Assembly: GCA_902530325.1 (NCBI GenBank)
Contig: CACAAB010000004.1
Location: forward strand, 1-64,000
DNA: 64,000 bases
Source of the DNA: an uncultured SAR116 cluster alpha proteobacterium
GTDB taxonomy: Bacteria; Pseudomonadota; Alphaproteobacteria; Puniceispirillales; Marisalimonadaceae
Direction of reading: 5' to 3'
The position numbers and the translations under genes are program-made. The notes beneath the pieces are model-generated. The model was not told where the DNA came from and made no database searches. It saw nothing but the letters and a program-made list of their open reading frames with translations. The stretch's first letter is position 1. Each line of letters begins with the position of its first letter. Below are positions 25,218 through 33,955 of this stretch, in pieces.

Positions 25218-26153
25218 TTAAATATCCTCTCCTAATTCAGATTTAAGCTTTCTAATTAATGCAATCATTTTATTTCTTTTTTCTACTCTATTATCCCTTT
25301 GATCATAAGATAATCTTTTTCTTTGATCCATTTCTAATTTATTTAAATATTCTTCAGAATATTCAGGAACACTGTTTTGCTCCTTAGCTAAATTTTGTAT
25401 ACCCTTTCTATATCGAGTAAAAGAATCTTTGATACCCTCTGGTGCATTTAAATCCATAATCTCAAAGGGACCCATGAATGCCCACCTTATACCTAATGCA
25501 TGTTTTAAAGCTATATCGATATCTTCCATAGAAGCAAACCCTCCTTCGTGAAGTCTAACTGCTTCGTTAAGAAGAGCACCCTGCAATCTATTTAAAATAA
25601 AACCTTCTGCCTCTTTATTTACTATTATAGCTGCATATTTGGCTTTTTTATATATTGAGATAGCTTGTTTAATAATTTTAGAATCTGTATTTTTCCCACC
25701 AGCAACTTCAACAAATGGTACAATATGTGGCGGCAACGCTGGATGAGCATTGATACATCTATGCTTATGTTTAACCAGTTCCGAAATTCTAGATATTAAA
25801 AGGTAAGATGATGATGAGGCAATTATAGTATTTTCTGATGTTAGTTTATCTAATTGTACAAAAATTTTTTTTTTAATCTCTAAATCTTCGACAACACTTT
25901 CCTGGACTAACAAAGAGTCATTGCAAATTTCTTCAATATTACAGTTAAGTTTTATATTAGAATTTATCCTAACTTCGTTAATATCGGGATTAATTATACG
26001 TAAATCTTTAATTAATTTGTTTGATGTTTTCCTAAATTTTGCAAAACTATTTTGATTTGCGTCATAAACAAAACATTTAAAACCAGCATTTGCAAAACCT
26101 ATTGCCCAGCTTGCTCCAATCAAACCTGCACCACAGATCCCAATTTTATCCAT
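25218..26153 (-). CDS. 3-hydroxyacyl-CoA dehydrogenase-fold dehydrogenase, lambda-crystallin / carnitine dehydrogenase-like
   Basis: A 311-residue NAD-dependent dehydrogenase. GICGAGLIGASWAIGFANAG is the Rossmann motif; ESVVEDLEIKK, ASSSSYLLISR and AHPALPPHIVPFVEVAGG are family landmarks. The C-terminal ALGIRWAFMGPFEIMDLNA is closest to lambda-crystallin (L-gulonate 3-dehydrogenase) and carnitine 3-dehydrogenase types, which oxidise free 3-hydroxy acids, not CoA thioesters. It abuts the BKACE gene, so a 3-hydroxy acid to 3-keto acid step is a strong inference. It is separated from dctM by a terminator hairpin. Confidence 0.85.
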   Translation of the reverse strand: MDKIGICGAGLIGASWAIGFANAGFKCFVYDANQNSFAKFRKTSNKLIKDLRIINPDINEVRINSNIKLNCNIEEICNDSLLVQESVVEDLEIKKKIFVQLDKLTSENTIIASSSSYLLISRISELVKHKHRCINAHPALPPHIVPFVEVAGGKNTDSKIIKQAISIYKKAKYAAIIVNKEAEGFILNRLQGALLNEAVRLHEGGFASMEDIDIALKHALGIRWAFMGPFEIMDLNAPEGIKDSFTRYRKGIQNLAKEQNSVPEYSEEYLNKLEMDQRKRLSYDQRDNRVEKRNKMIALIRKLKSELGEDI

Positions 26154-26164
26154 TTATTTATCCT

Positions 26165-26190
26165 AAAAAAAACCGCATCAAGATGCGGCT
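26165..26190 (-). terminator. Rho-independent terminator after dctM
   Basis: On the minus strand GCCGCATC and GATGCGG form a short GC-rich stem around a two- to four-base loop (plus-strand 26173-26188), followed by eight T (plus-strand A run 26165-26172). It closes the TRAP transporter operon before the dehydrogenase gene at 26153. The stem is short but unusually GC-rich for this genome. Confidence 0.72.
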
Positions 26191-26201
26191 TTTGTTAATT
26201 T

Positions 26202-27593
26202 CTATATTAATCGTGGCAGCCACAACGCCATCTCTGGTTGATATATAACGAAGCCTAGACCTATTAACTGTATAATAACAAAAGGTATAACACCTCTATA
26301 AATACTTAATGTAGCAACTTCAGGAGGAGCAACTCCCTTTAAGTAAAATAGGGCAAAACCAAATGGTGGTGTAAGAAATGAAGTTTGAAGGTTAATCGCC
26401 ATCAAGACTAAAAACCACACCATAGTTTCTTTACGACCGTCAAGGCCAGTTAATTGTGAAACATGATCACCAAAATCTAGCAGAACCACAAGTGGAGCAA
26501 ATATTGGAAGAATAATTAAAGTAATTTCAACCCAATCTAGGAAAAATCCAAGTAAAAATGTCATTCCCATTAAAAGAAATAATAAACCCCAAGATCCAAG
26601 GCCAGCCTTTTCGATAAGCTCCTCCACAATATAGTCTCCACCAAGCGATCTAAACACATACGCGAAACATGTAGCACTTAAAATGATCATAAAGACCATA
26701 GAAATAGTCAGACCAGAAGAATGCAAAACACTCCTTAACATAGGTATAGTGAATTTATTTCCAATTATAGCTAATATAGTTGCACCAAAGGCTCCAACTG
26801 CACCAGCTTCACTAGGTGTTGCCCATCCAAGCAAAATTGAACCCTTGATAAGGACAATCAATGCAACTGGGGGTAAAAATGCCTTTAAGACCATTTGGGG
26901 TAATTTACCCTTTTCATATTCCAAATCACCTTCTTTTAGGGCTGGAGCAACATTTCGGTCAATAGAACACCATACAAAAATAAATATTAAATACATTAAA
27001 GCCAATGTTAATCCAGGAATAACTGCTCCCATAAACAAGTTTCCGACTGAAACCTGCATAATGTCAGCCATAATAATCAACATAATGCTTGGAGGAATAA
27101 GTATTCCTAGAGTACCTGATGCAGCAATTACTCCAGTAGAAAGTGCATGACTATATTTATTTTTTAACATTGTAGGTAATGCTAATGCTGTCATCATAGT
27201 AACTGAAGCGCCAATGATACCAGTCATAGCTGCCAAAACCGTACCCATAACTGTCACAGACATAGCCAATCCACCAGGAACTTTTCTAAGTAAAATCTGT
27301 GTTGTTCTCAATAAGTCATTAGCAATACCACTTCTTTCCATCATGGTTCCCATAAAAACAAAGCTTGGTATGGCTACTAATATTAGATTTTCTGCAGAAA
27401 ACCCCCACATTCGAGGAACAAAGTTAAAAAACTCTGCAATTTTGAAAACTCCAAATAGATAACCTATAAATCCATAAGTTATAGCTACACCACCAAGTAT
27501 GAAACCAACAGGGTATCCAATAAACAAAAGTACACCCATCGTAAGGAACATAAAAATTGGCAGATATTCTATGATAATATCAACAAAATCCAT
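26202..27593 (-). CDS. dctM: TRAP transporter large permease (DctM type)
   Basis: A 463-residue inner-membrane protein with about twelve to fourteen helices, the ion-coupled transport subunit of a TRAP importer. Typical segments are MFLTMGVLLFIGYPVGFILG, IPSFVFMGTMMERSGIA, AASGTLGILIPPSIMLIIMA and the C-terminal LQTSFLTPPFGFALFYLKGV. It is the last gene of the four-gene operon and ends at a terminator. The substrate is likely a carboxylate, given the binding protein and the BKACE module downstream. Confidence 0.95.
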   Translation of the reverse strand: MDFVDIIIEYLPIFMFLTMGVLLFIGYPVGFILGGVAITYGFIGYLFGVFKIAEFFNFVPRMWGFSAENLILVAIPSFVFMGTMMERSGIANDLLRTTQILLRKVPGGLAMSVTVMGTVLAAMTGIIGASVTMMTALALPTMLKNKYSHALSTGVIAASGTLGILIPPSIMLIIMADIMQVSVGNLFMGAVIPGLTLALMYLIFIFVWCSIDRNVAPALKEGDLEYEKGKLPQMVLKAFLPPVALIVLIKGSILLGWATPSEAGAVGAFGATILAIIGNKFTIPMLRSVLHSSGLTISMVFMIILSATCFAYVFRSLGGDYIVEELIEKAGLGSWGLLFLLMGMTFLLGFFLDWVEITLIILPIFAPLVVLLDFGDHVSQLTGLDGRKETMVWFLVLMAINLQTSFLTPPFGFALFYLKGVAPPEVATLSIYRGVIPFVIIQLIGLGFVIYQPEMALWLPRLI

Positions 27594-27601
27594 AACTGCA
27601 C

Positions 27602-28078
27602 CTATGCTTTCTCTTTTTTAAAATTATAATTTTCATATTCTCCAGTATATCTTTGCCAAGCAACTATCTTTGAAATTCTCCAGCCATATTTAAGTGAGAG
27701 AAGAAGCAAACAAACAAAAATAGTCATAGTTAATAAAGATGAATTTTTTAAAATTGCTTCGTAGAAGCAGAATAATACTATAACAGACGGAGCTAAAGAA
27801 ATTATATAAGATGAAAATAATTCATAATTTCGTATAACGCTAAATATCGAATATATTACTGAAACAGAAGCAAATAACCAAATATAGTAAATCCAATTAT
27901 TACCTTCAAATATTGATAACATCGCGGCTAACCCAATAATTCCATAAATAGTGCCAACAAACACTCCATAAGCAGTCAACTCATACTGAGATTGGGCCAA
28001 ACTTAGTTCCTTAGCTTCAGTTAAGTATGGTGTTTTTTGTTTATCAAAAATATAGCCTGGAACTTTTGAAAACCACAT
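27602..28078 (-). CDS. Unknown four-helix membrane protein within the TRAP operon
   Basis: I do not recognise this 158-residue protein. It has about four membrane helices (roughly residues 35-55, 62-80, 88-106 and 112-130) and short polar ends, the last being rich in Lys, Glu and Tyr. It is encoded between the small and large TRAP permease genes, eight bases before dctM, where most TRAP operons have nothing. Shared transcription suggests an extra subunit or assembly factor of this transporter. Confidence 0.65.
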   Translation of the reverse strand: MWFSKVPGYIFDKQKTPYLTEAKELSLAQSQYELTAYGVFVGTIYGIIGLAAMLSIFEGNNWIYYIWLFASVSVIYSIFSVIRNYELFSSYIISLAPSVIVLFCFYEAILKNSSLLTMTIFVCLLLLSLKYGWRISKIVAWQRYTGEYENYNFKKEKA

Positions 28079-28118
28079 TGTTTATCTCGTAGAAATCTTA
28101 GTAAATAATTTTTTAATC

Positions 28119-28730
28119 TTATTTACTTTTATCATAATCAAGTACCATAAGATCAAGTTTCTTTTTATTATCGCCCCAAATTACAGCGATTAATTGTATC
28201 ATTACTGACATTCCACCCAAGAATAAAAAGAAATATCCAATAGGCAAGAATGTTTTTATAATCCATCTATTACTTAAACCAACTAATGATGCAGATACTT
28301 CCTTAATTATGTATGAATCTACCATATAAATCCAAGAAAAATATACACAAATAAGTGTGAATGGTAGCATAAAGAATATATTTCCATAGAATTCAACTTT
28401 TGCCTTTGATTGAAAGTTAAAATTTTCTCTTAGAAAATCCACTCTTACATGCCTGTTGTGAGTGTATCCATAACCCAAAACCAAACAGAAAACTACTGTA
28501 TGAAGGTGCCATTCCATTTCTTGCATAAGTGTAGATTCAAAGAATGAGCCAAAATTAGCCACCATCCAAATTTGTATCCAAACTAATTTTCTAGCAACCA
28601 CATCCCACATTGTAATTATAACCAAAGGTACTAATAGCCATGTACTAGCTCGTCCTACTCTATTTACAATCTCACGAAGTTTTTCGCTAATTGAAATTAG
28701 ACCTTCCATATTTTGTTCGGTAAGTGCCAT
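28119..28730 (-). CDS. dctQ: TRAP transporter small permease (DctQ type)
   Basis: A 203-residue membrane protein with four helices. The charged loop WHLHTVVFCLVLGYGYTHNR followed by HVRVDFLRENF is the conserved DctQ region, and EFYGNIFFMLPFTLICVYF the third helix. It pairs with DctM and the binding protein DctP. It lies downstream of a terminator-like hairpin that separates it from dctP, so its expression is probably lower than that of the binding protein. 40-base gap to the unknown membrane gene. Confidence 0.9.
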   Translation of the reverse strand: MALTEQNMEGLISISEKLREIVNRVGRASTWLLVPLVIITMWDVVARKLVWIQIWMVANFGSFFESTLMQEMEWHLHTVVFCLVLGYGYTHNRHVRVDFLRENFNFQSKAKVEFYGNIFFMLPFTLICVYFSWIYMVDSYIIKEVSASLVGLSNRWIIKTFLPIGYFFLFLGGMSVMIQLIAVIWGDNKKKLDLMVLDYDKSK

Positions 28731-28802
28731 TATTCCCCCCAGAAAAGTAGACCACCAATAATTTTAATTAACTTATTAAATACAAAATTTCAATTTATTT
28801 AT

Positions 28803-28843
28803 AAAAAAAAAGTACACTTGTTACATGAAATAACAAGTGTACT
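28803..28843 (-). terminator. Strong terminator hairpin between dctP and dctQ
   Basis: A perfect 13-base-pair stem (plus strand AGTACACTTGTTA at 28811-28823 and TAACAAGTGTACT at 28831-28843) with a seven-base loop. On the minus strand it is followed by eight T (plus-strand A run 28803-28810). It sits 17 bases after the dctP stop. It is the clearest intrinsic terminator in the window and probably lets only a fraction of transcripts reach dctQ and dctM, or acts as an mRNA end stabiliser. Confidence 0.9.
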
Positions 28844-28859
28844 CAAAATTGAGTTATTA

Positions 28860-29918
28860 TTAGTACTTTTTAGCTTTTAGATAAGCTCTTGATGACCAAA
28901 TGCTGTAGTCCTCTCTGAACTTGTTGTAGCTAGCAGTAATCTCTTTGAAAAGAGGGTCAGAAGCTGATTTCTCTTCAACAACAGCATCCCAAGCTTTTTT
29001 GAACTTAGAAATTTCTGAATCAGGCCATGTTACGAATGTAACCCCTTTTTTCTCAAGCTCTGCCATAGCAGGAACCTGCTTAGCATCAGATCTAACTAAA
29101 GCCCACCACATTGTGTCACGACATGCTGTGTTAATAACTGCTTGTTGTGTCTTAGTTAGGCCACCCCATCCCTTAGTGCTCATTAGAAGCTCACCAATTG
29201 ATGTTTGCTGGTGCCAACCTGGGAAATAGTTAAACTTTGCTAACTGATAGAAACCATAACTTAAGTCGTGTGTAGGCATAGAAAATTCTGTTGCATCAAT
29301 AACACCTTTTTCTAGAGCTGGATAAATATCTCCACCTGCAAGCAACTGTGTTGACACACCTAATTTACTCATAACCATAGCACCAAGACCGAAGAAACGC
29401 ATTTTCATGCCTTTCAACTCTTCAACATTGTTGATTTTCTTTCTAAACCAACCTGATGTCTCAGGAGCGTGAGTTAAGCAGTTGAGAGCTTTAAGGCCAT
29501 ACTCGCCATAAATTCTATCTTTTAACTGCTGACCTCCACCATATTCCATCCAACCATGGTACTCACTAGCACCTGGACCAAAAGGAACAGCTGTGAAATA
29601 TGAAACTGCAGGGATTTTACCAGCATGGTATCCAGGAGTTGTATAACCTGCATCTACTGATCCATTCTTAACAGCATCCCAAACTTCTAATGAAGGTACA
29701 AGAGCGTTTGGCTCGTGAAATCTCAACTGAACGTCGCCACCTGAAATTGACTTAACTTTGTTGGAAAAATAAACAGCAGCTTCGCCATTAATTGCGACCT
29801 GGCTACCCCACGTGCTTTGCATTTTCCAACGTAGCTTGTCAGCATTTGCTGAAACAGCTACTAAACTAGTTGCAGCTAAAGCTACAGCGCCTACAAATAG
29901 GCTTGATTTGAATTTCAT
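28860..29918 (-). CDS. dctP: TRAP transporter substrate-binding protein (DctP type)
   Basis: A 352-residue periplasmic binding protein with signal peptide at residues 1-26 (MKFKSSLFVGAVALAATS to ANA). The segments AVYFSNKVKSISGGDVQLRF, KGMKMRFFGLGAMVMSKLG with its ligand-binding Arg, and DATEFSMPTHDLSYGFYQLA are typical of the DctP family close to keto-acid or chloroaromatic-linked members. Start is ATG 29918 with GGGAGGA upstream, over an earlier ATG at 29972. It is followed by a strong hairpin. A carboxylate ligand is likely; identity unknown. Confidence 0.94.
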   Translation of the reverse strand: MKFKSSLFVGAVALAATSLVAVSANADKLRWKMQSTWGSQVAINGEAAVYFSNKVKSISGGDVQLRFHEPNALVPSLEVWDAVKNGSVDAGYTTPGYHAGKIPAVSYFTAVPFGPGASEYHGWMEYGGGQQLKDRIYGEYGLKALNCLTHAPETSGWFRKKINNVEELKGMKMRFFGLGAMVMSKLGVSTQLLAGGDIYPALEKGVIDATEFSMPTHDLSYGFYQLAKFNYFPGWHQQTSIGELLMSTKGWGGLTKTQQAVINTACRDTMWWALVRSDAKQVPAMAELEKKGVTFVTWPDSEISKFKKAWDAVVEEKSASDPLFKEITASYNKFREDYSIWSSRAYLKAKKY

Positions 29919-30282
29919 GAAATTCCTCCCTAGTATTGTAATAGGCTGTAATGAAGTTATAAAACAATTCAATAAAGCCAGATTAAAAGAAACATTTGTT
30001 TCTCAACTGATTCGTATTTTTCTTAATAAATTCAATAAAGGCAAGAAAAAACTTATAAAATTTCAATTATTTTTTTTTGCTTGACAGACTTTATTTTAAT
30101 ATTGCCCAAATTATGTTCTAATATAATTATAAAATATATTTTGATCAAATTTCAGACAAATTCAATTAAAGTAAAACTTATTATTTTAGTTAATTAAAAT
30201 TAAGAAAGTTATACCTACAAGTTATTGATTATTAATAATTTTTTATAAAAACTACAATTTTGGTTGAAATTTTATGCTTGAT
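29919..30282. other. Gene-free 364-base leader region of the TRAP operon
   Basis: No gene is apparent. The 12-base word AATTCAATAAAG occurs twice (29966-29977 and 30029-30040), each near the dctP side. On the minus strand TTGATC (30148-30143), a 17-base spacer and TATATT (30125-30120) could be a promoter, giving a leader of about 195 bases before dctP. The base composition is so AT-rich that promoter-like words are common, so this is tentative. A short plus-strand reading frame here looks like noise. Confidence 0.4.
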
Positions 30283-31092
30283 CTAATCATCAAAGTGACC
30301 TGAAGATGCAAAATAACCACCATGAGTTGTAACTAAGGAATCTGTAGAATCAATAAATCCATCTTTTTTTTCAATTAAACTTCTGAATTCTTCTGCATTA
30401 TCTTTTGGCTTATAACCAACGTGTTTGGCATATTTGTTATCGATTAGCACCGAATCGTTATTTGATACTCCAAAAATTACAGAATGTTGTACATTAGGAC
30501 AATTTATACACGCAATGATAAGACTCCTCAAATCATCATAACTTAACCATGTTGAGAGCATTCTATGATCTTTAGGCTCAGGAACACATGAGTAAATTCT
30601 TACAGACACGGTTTCTAGTTTGTATTTGTCCCAATAATACTGAGCCAAGGACTCTCCAAAGACCTTTGACAAACCATAATTGCTATCTGGTCTAGGCATT
30701 GCTTTACTATCTATAACTTCGGATCTTGGATAAAAACCAACTGTATGAACTGAACTAGCCCAAATAACTCTTTTAATTTTATTTTTTCTGCATGCCTCAT
30801 ATAGATTGTACATGCCTATAATGTTTGAATTTAAAACATTATCCCAAGAACCTTCTATACTTTGACCACCCATATGAACTACACAATCAATATTTTTTGT
30901 TAAATCTATCATTGCTTCTAAAGATGAGAGATCAGCTTGAATAACTACTTCATTCTCAAACTTTTTAAGTAATTTTTCTTTGTCAGTGATTTTTAAAAGA
31001 TTGCAATTTTGTGACAAGGTTTTTCTAAGTTGTTCACCTAAAGCACCAGCTGCTCCAGTTAATAAAATATTATTAAATTTATGTTTACTCAT
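30283..31092 (-). CDS. NAD-dependent epimerase/dehydrogenase, uronate dehydrogenase-like
   Basis: A 269-residue extended SDR. ILLTGAAGALGEQLRKTL is the Rossmann motif, WASSVHTVGFYPRSE and DSNYGLSKVFGESLAQYY hold the catalytic Ser and Tyr-x3-Lys, and VRIYSCVPEPKDHRMLSTW plus KPKDNAEEFRSLIE match uronate dehydrogenase. That enzyme oxidises hexuronic acids to aldarolactones. Start is ATG 31092 with GGAG at 31099-31102 and a six-base spacer, rather than the ATG at 31104; either way it overlaps the EamA gene 3' end. Confidence 0.8.
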   Translation of the reverse strand: MSKHKFNNILLTGAAGALGEQLRKTLSQNCNLLKITDKEKLLKKFENEVVIQADLSSLEAMIDLTKNIDCVVHMGGQSIEGSWDNVLNSNIIGMYNLYEACRKNKIKRVIWASSVHTVGFYPRSEVIDSKAMPRPDSNYGLSKVFGESLAQYYWDKYKLETVSVRIYSCVPEPKDHRMLSTWLSYDDLRSLIIACINCPNVQHSVIFGVSNNDSVLIDNKYAKHVGYKPKDNAEEFRSLIEKKDGFIDSTDSLVTTHGGYFASSGHFDD

Positions 31093-31984
31093 TTTTAACT
31101 CCATAACTTTTTTGACTTTTTATATATTCTCTCCAAAAAGTAAACAAACCTGCTATAACTACTATTGCTGAACCTAAAATTATTTCATTTTCTAATTTTT
31201 CATTAAAAACTAGTACACCAATAATTGAAACAAAAACCAATTGTAAATATGTAAATGGCTGTAGTATAGAAGCTTCACTATGTTTGAAAGCATTAATCAT
31301 AAGAAAATGTCCACCTGCACCTAACATGCAAATTGCTAATAAAAAGAACCAATGATAATTCTCTATTGGAGTGTAAAAAAAAGGACCAATTGTAGCTAAA
31401 ATTACAAATCCAGTAATGCCAGTATAAAAAAGACTTGTATCGGGGCTATCTTCACTTGAAACATATCTAGTAAGAATCTGATAAACTGCAAATGCAAATG
31501 CGCAAGCTAACGCTATAAAAGATAGTGGGTCAAAAACCTTTGATCCTGGTCTAAGCATGATGATAATACCCATAAAGCCAATTAAAATTGCAGCCCATCT
31601 CTTCCAACCAACTTTTTCTTTTAGAAAAAATACTGATAGAGCTGCCACCATCAATGGACAGCTAGCAAAAATTGCATGTGTTTCTATAAGACCAATTTTT
31701 AAAAAAAGATAATGCGCAAAACACATTTCAACTGCTAGGATAATTCCTCGAAGAATTTGAATAAATTTAAACTTGCTCTTTGAAACAAGAATAACACTTT
31801 TATTCCCTATACTATTAAATGATATTACAAATAGAAATAGGAAGAAATATCTAAACATATTAATTGCTATCACATTATAATAATCTGTTAAGTATCTCGT
31901 AATACCGTCCATTACAGACAAACATGATACAGCAGCAATTATAAATAATATGCCCTTTGCATTTGAAGAAATATTTAAAGGCAT
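31085..31984 (-). CDS. EamA-family (DMT) transporter
   Basis: A 299-residue inner-membrane protein with ten helices in two EamA repeats. The first repeat includes SCLSVMDGITRYLTDYY, FLKIGLIETHAIFASCPLMV and IGFMGIIIMLRPG; the second ends LQLVFVSIIGVLVFNEKL. Such proteins export or import metabolites such as amino acids or sugars. Co-directional with the uronate dehydrogenase-like gene, overlapping by eight bases. Substrate unknown. Confidence 0.9.
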   Translation of the reverse strand: MPLNISSNAKGILFIIAAVSCLSVMDGITRYLTDYYNVIAINMFRYFFLFLFVISFNSIGNKSVILVSKSKFKFIQILRGIILAVEMCFAHYLFLKIGLIETHAIFASCPLMVAALSVFFLKEKVGWKRWAAILIGFMGIIIMLRPGSKVFDPLSFIALACAFAFAVYQILTRYVSSEDSPDTSLFYTGITGFVILATIGPFFYTPIENYHWFFLLAICMLGAGGHFLMINAFKHSEASILQPFTYLQLVFVSIIGVLVFNEKLENEIILGSAIVVIAGLFTFWREYIKSQKSYGVKNE

Positions 31985-32007
31985 AATTTATTTTTTCTTT
32001 CTAGGTT

Positions 32008-32892
32008 TCAATAAAAGTCGATTGTCCTTTTAATCCCATCTTTAAGAGAAGTATACTTAAATTTTTTAAATATTTTAGAAGGCTCATTTCCTCTTATTTC
32101 ATCTACTACACTTAATGGGTTGCCTGTGATTCCTATATTCGCCAATGGTATGTTTTTTTTAATTAAATTTATGAAATCGCTAACGTCAGCTGTTATTCCA
32201 TTTATGTTAATAGTTGATGCACCTGAAGGAATTTTAGATATTGACATTTCAACTAAATCCGCAACATCTTCAACATAAACAAAACCTGCCTTGCCTGAAA
32301 AGTTTAAAGTATAACTATATCCTTGTTTTGCCGCTTTACAGGCTAAGGTTACCCCTGCAGTTCCCCCAACTTCTCTTCCTGGCCCATAAATTACATATGG
32401 CCTAATTCCAACACTTGAAATACCAGATTCATTAAAATACGCCCTTGCAACCCCCTCAACCGCTAACTTATATGCACCGTAATGAGTTTCTGGAAATGGG
32501 TAACAATGATCTTTTTGCCCAAAAACACCTGCACTGCTTGCATATACTAAAAACTTAATATTATTTTTTTTCAAAGCTTCAAAAACGTTAATTGAGCCGA
32601 GGAGATTTACTTTGGCGCCTAAAATAGGATTTGAACTACAGTCTGGGGTCATTAATCCAGCCAAATTTATAACATGGTCTATATTATTTGTTGCTTCTTG
32701 GACCTGATCATAATTTGTTATATCACCATCAATAAATTTAATTTTATTAATATCCTCACCAACAACATAGCTGAGCAATTCTTTTTGGATTTTTAAGTCA
32801 AAAATTGAAACGTTATAACCCTTTTTTAAAAAGGTTCTTACTATCCAACTTCCTAAAAATCCACATCCACCAAAAATGATGATTTTTTCCAT
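32008..32892 (-). CDS. NAD-dependent epimerase/dehydratase
   Basis: A 294-residue extended SDR. IIFGGCGFLGSWIVRTFLKKG is the cofactor fingerprint (positions about 4-24), VINLAGLMTP and YASSAGVFG follow, and the catalytic Tyr and Lys are in YGAYKLAVEG. SVGIRPYVIYGPGRE is the usual loop. Nucleotide-sugar or lactone-type substrates are possible. It abuts the hydrolase gene with no gap and precedes the EamA transporter by 23 bases. Confidence 0.88.
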   Translation of the reverse strand: MEKIIIFGGCGFLGSWIVRTFLKKGYNVSIFDLKIQKELLSYVVGEDINKIKFIDGDITNYDQVQEATNNIDHVINLAGLMTPDCSSNPILGAKVNLLGSINVFEALKKNNIKFLVYASSAGVFGQKDHCYPFPETHYGAYKLAVEGVARAYFNESGISSVGIRPYVIYGPGREVGGTAGVTLACKAAKQGYSYTLNFSGKAGFVYVEDVADLVEMSISKIPSGASTININGITADVSDFINLIKKNIPLANIGITGNPLSVVDEIRGNEPSKIFKKFKYTSLKDGIKRTIDFY

Positions 32893-33867
32893 TTAAACTC
32901 TCTTTTTAAATATCATAGAGTTAGCAGCCTTTCCTATTTCTTTAATACAATCCGCAGCTTTAGGAAAATGTAAAGAATTCGACAAAAAACCATGTATCTG
33001 GCCGGGATATAATTTATAAGTTACTTTATTACCAAAGCTTTTTAATCTATTTGTGTAAGCTATTCCTTCATCCAGCAAAGGATCTAACCCAGCCGCAAAT
33101 ATAAATGTTTCAGGGAGATTATATAAGTCCATGGCAAAAAGCGGTGAAGCTTCCCAGTTAACTGCATCATTACTTGAATTAAGATAATGTTTAACAAAAT
33201 AGTCCATTGTATCAAAAGTTAACGTCATACCTTCTAGGAAAATATCCATAGATCTCATTGTTAACGTTAGATCAACACAAGGATATACCAATATTTGGCC
33301 TCTTATCGGAATTACTTTTTTGTCTCTTGAGTTAATAGCCAAAACAGTTGCTAAATTACCGCCAGCGCTATCCCCACATACGAAAATATTTTCAAGATCA
33401 ATAAAAAATTTGTTTTCAAAATTTACAAGGCTATTTAAAACATCCTTAACCTCTTCTACTGCATAGGGGAACTTATATTCTGGAGACAAACTATAATCCA
33501 CAGCCACAACAATCATTTGAGACTCTAAACAAATTGATCTGCAGGTAAAGTCATGAGTATCCAAATCCCCCATAACGAAACCACCTCCGTGAAAAAATAC
33601 TATAATTGGAATTTTAGTTTTTTTATTAAAATTATTTGGAAAATAAAATCTTAATTTAACATCTTTATTAAATCGGTTTTTTATTTTTAAATTTTCTGAA
33701 TTATTAATTTTTGGAGGTGTTAAATTATCTTCCCTTAACTGCCTCAAACGTTCAGTTCTTAATTCTACAGGATCTAATAAGTGATGTAATTTTGAATTAC
33801 TTTTAATACGATTTTTTAAAAAAATATCAGTTTCTTTATCAATTATCATTGATTTATTTTTTCCCAT
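32893..33867 (-). CDS. Alpha/beta hydrolase, hormone-sensitive lipase family
   Basis: A 324-residue serine hydrolase. The oxyanion motif HGGGFVMGDLDTHD and the nucleophile motif GDSAGGN are those of the HSL/Aes (bacterial family IV) esterases. The acid is in AAGLDPLLDEG and the catalytic His in PGQIHGF. These enzymes cleave small esters or lactones; beside a uronate dehydrogenase-like gene, a lactonase role is possible. It leads the minus-strand set that diverges from the aldolase gene at 33956. Confidence 0.9.
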   Translation of the reverse strand: MGKNKSMIIDKETDIFLKNRIKSNSKLHHLLDPVELRTERLRQLREDNLTPPKINNSENLKIKNRFNKDVKLRFYFPNNFNKKTKIPIIVFFHGGGFVMGDLDTHDFTCRSICLESQMIVVAVDYSLSPEYKFPYAVEEVKDVLNSLVNFENKFFIDLENIFVCGDSAGGNLATVLAINSRDKKVIPIRGQILVYPCVDLTLTMRSMDIFLEGMTLTFDTMDYFVKHYLNSSNDAVNWEASPLFAMDLYNLPETFIFAAGLDPLLDEGIAYTNRLKSFGNKVTYKLYPGQIHGFLSNSLHFPKAADCIKEIGKAANSMIFKKRV

Positions 33868-33955
33868 ACTGATTTGTTTTGTTCTTTTAGCTTTATATTT
33901 TTAATAAAGTTTATTTATAATAAAAAATCTAGTGAAATTTTTTAAGGAGATAACC

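Noticed and set aside
29812..30084. Plus-strand 90-codon reading frame over the dctP start
   Set aside because: It is antisense to the dctP signal peptide and continues into AT-rich leader with no ribosome-binding site and no family resemblance.
30081..30120. Plus-strand TTGACA as a promoter
   Set aside because: No -10 box at the right spacing and no plus-strand gene downstream; the next gene is on the minus strand.
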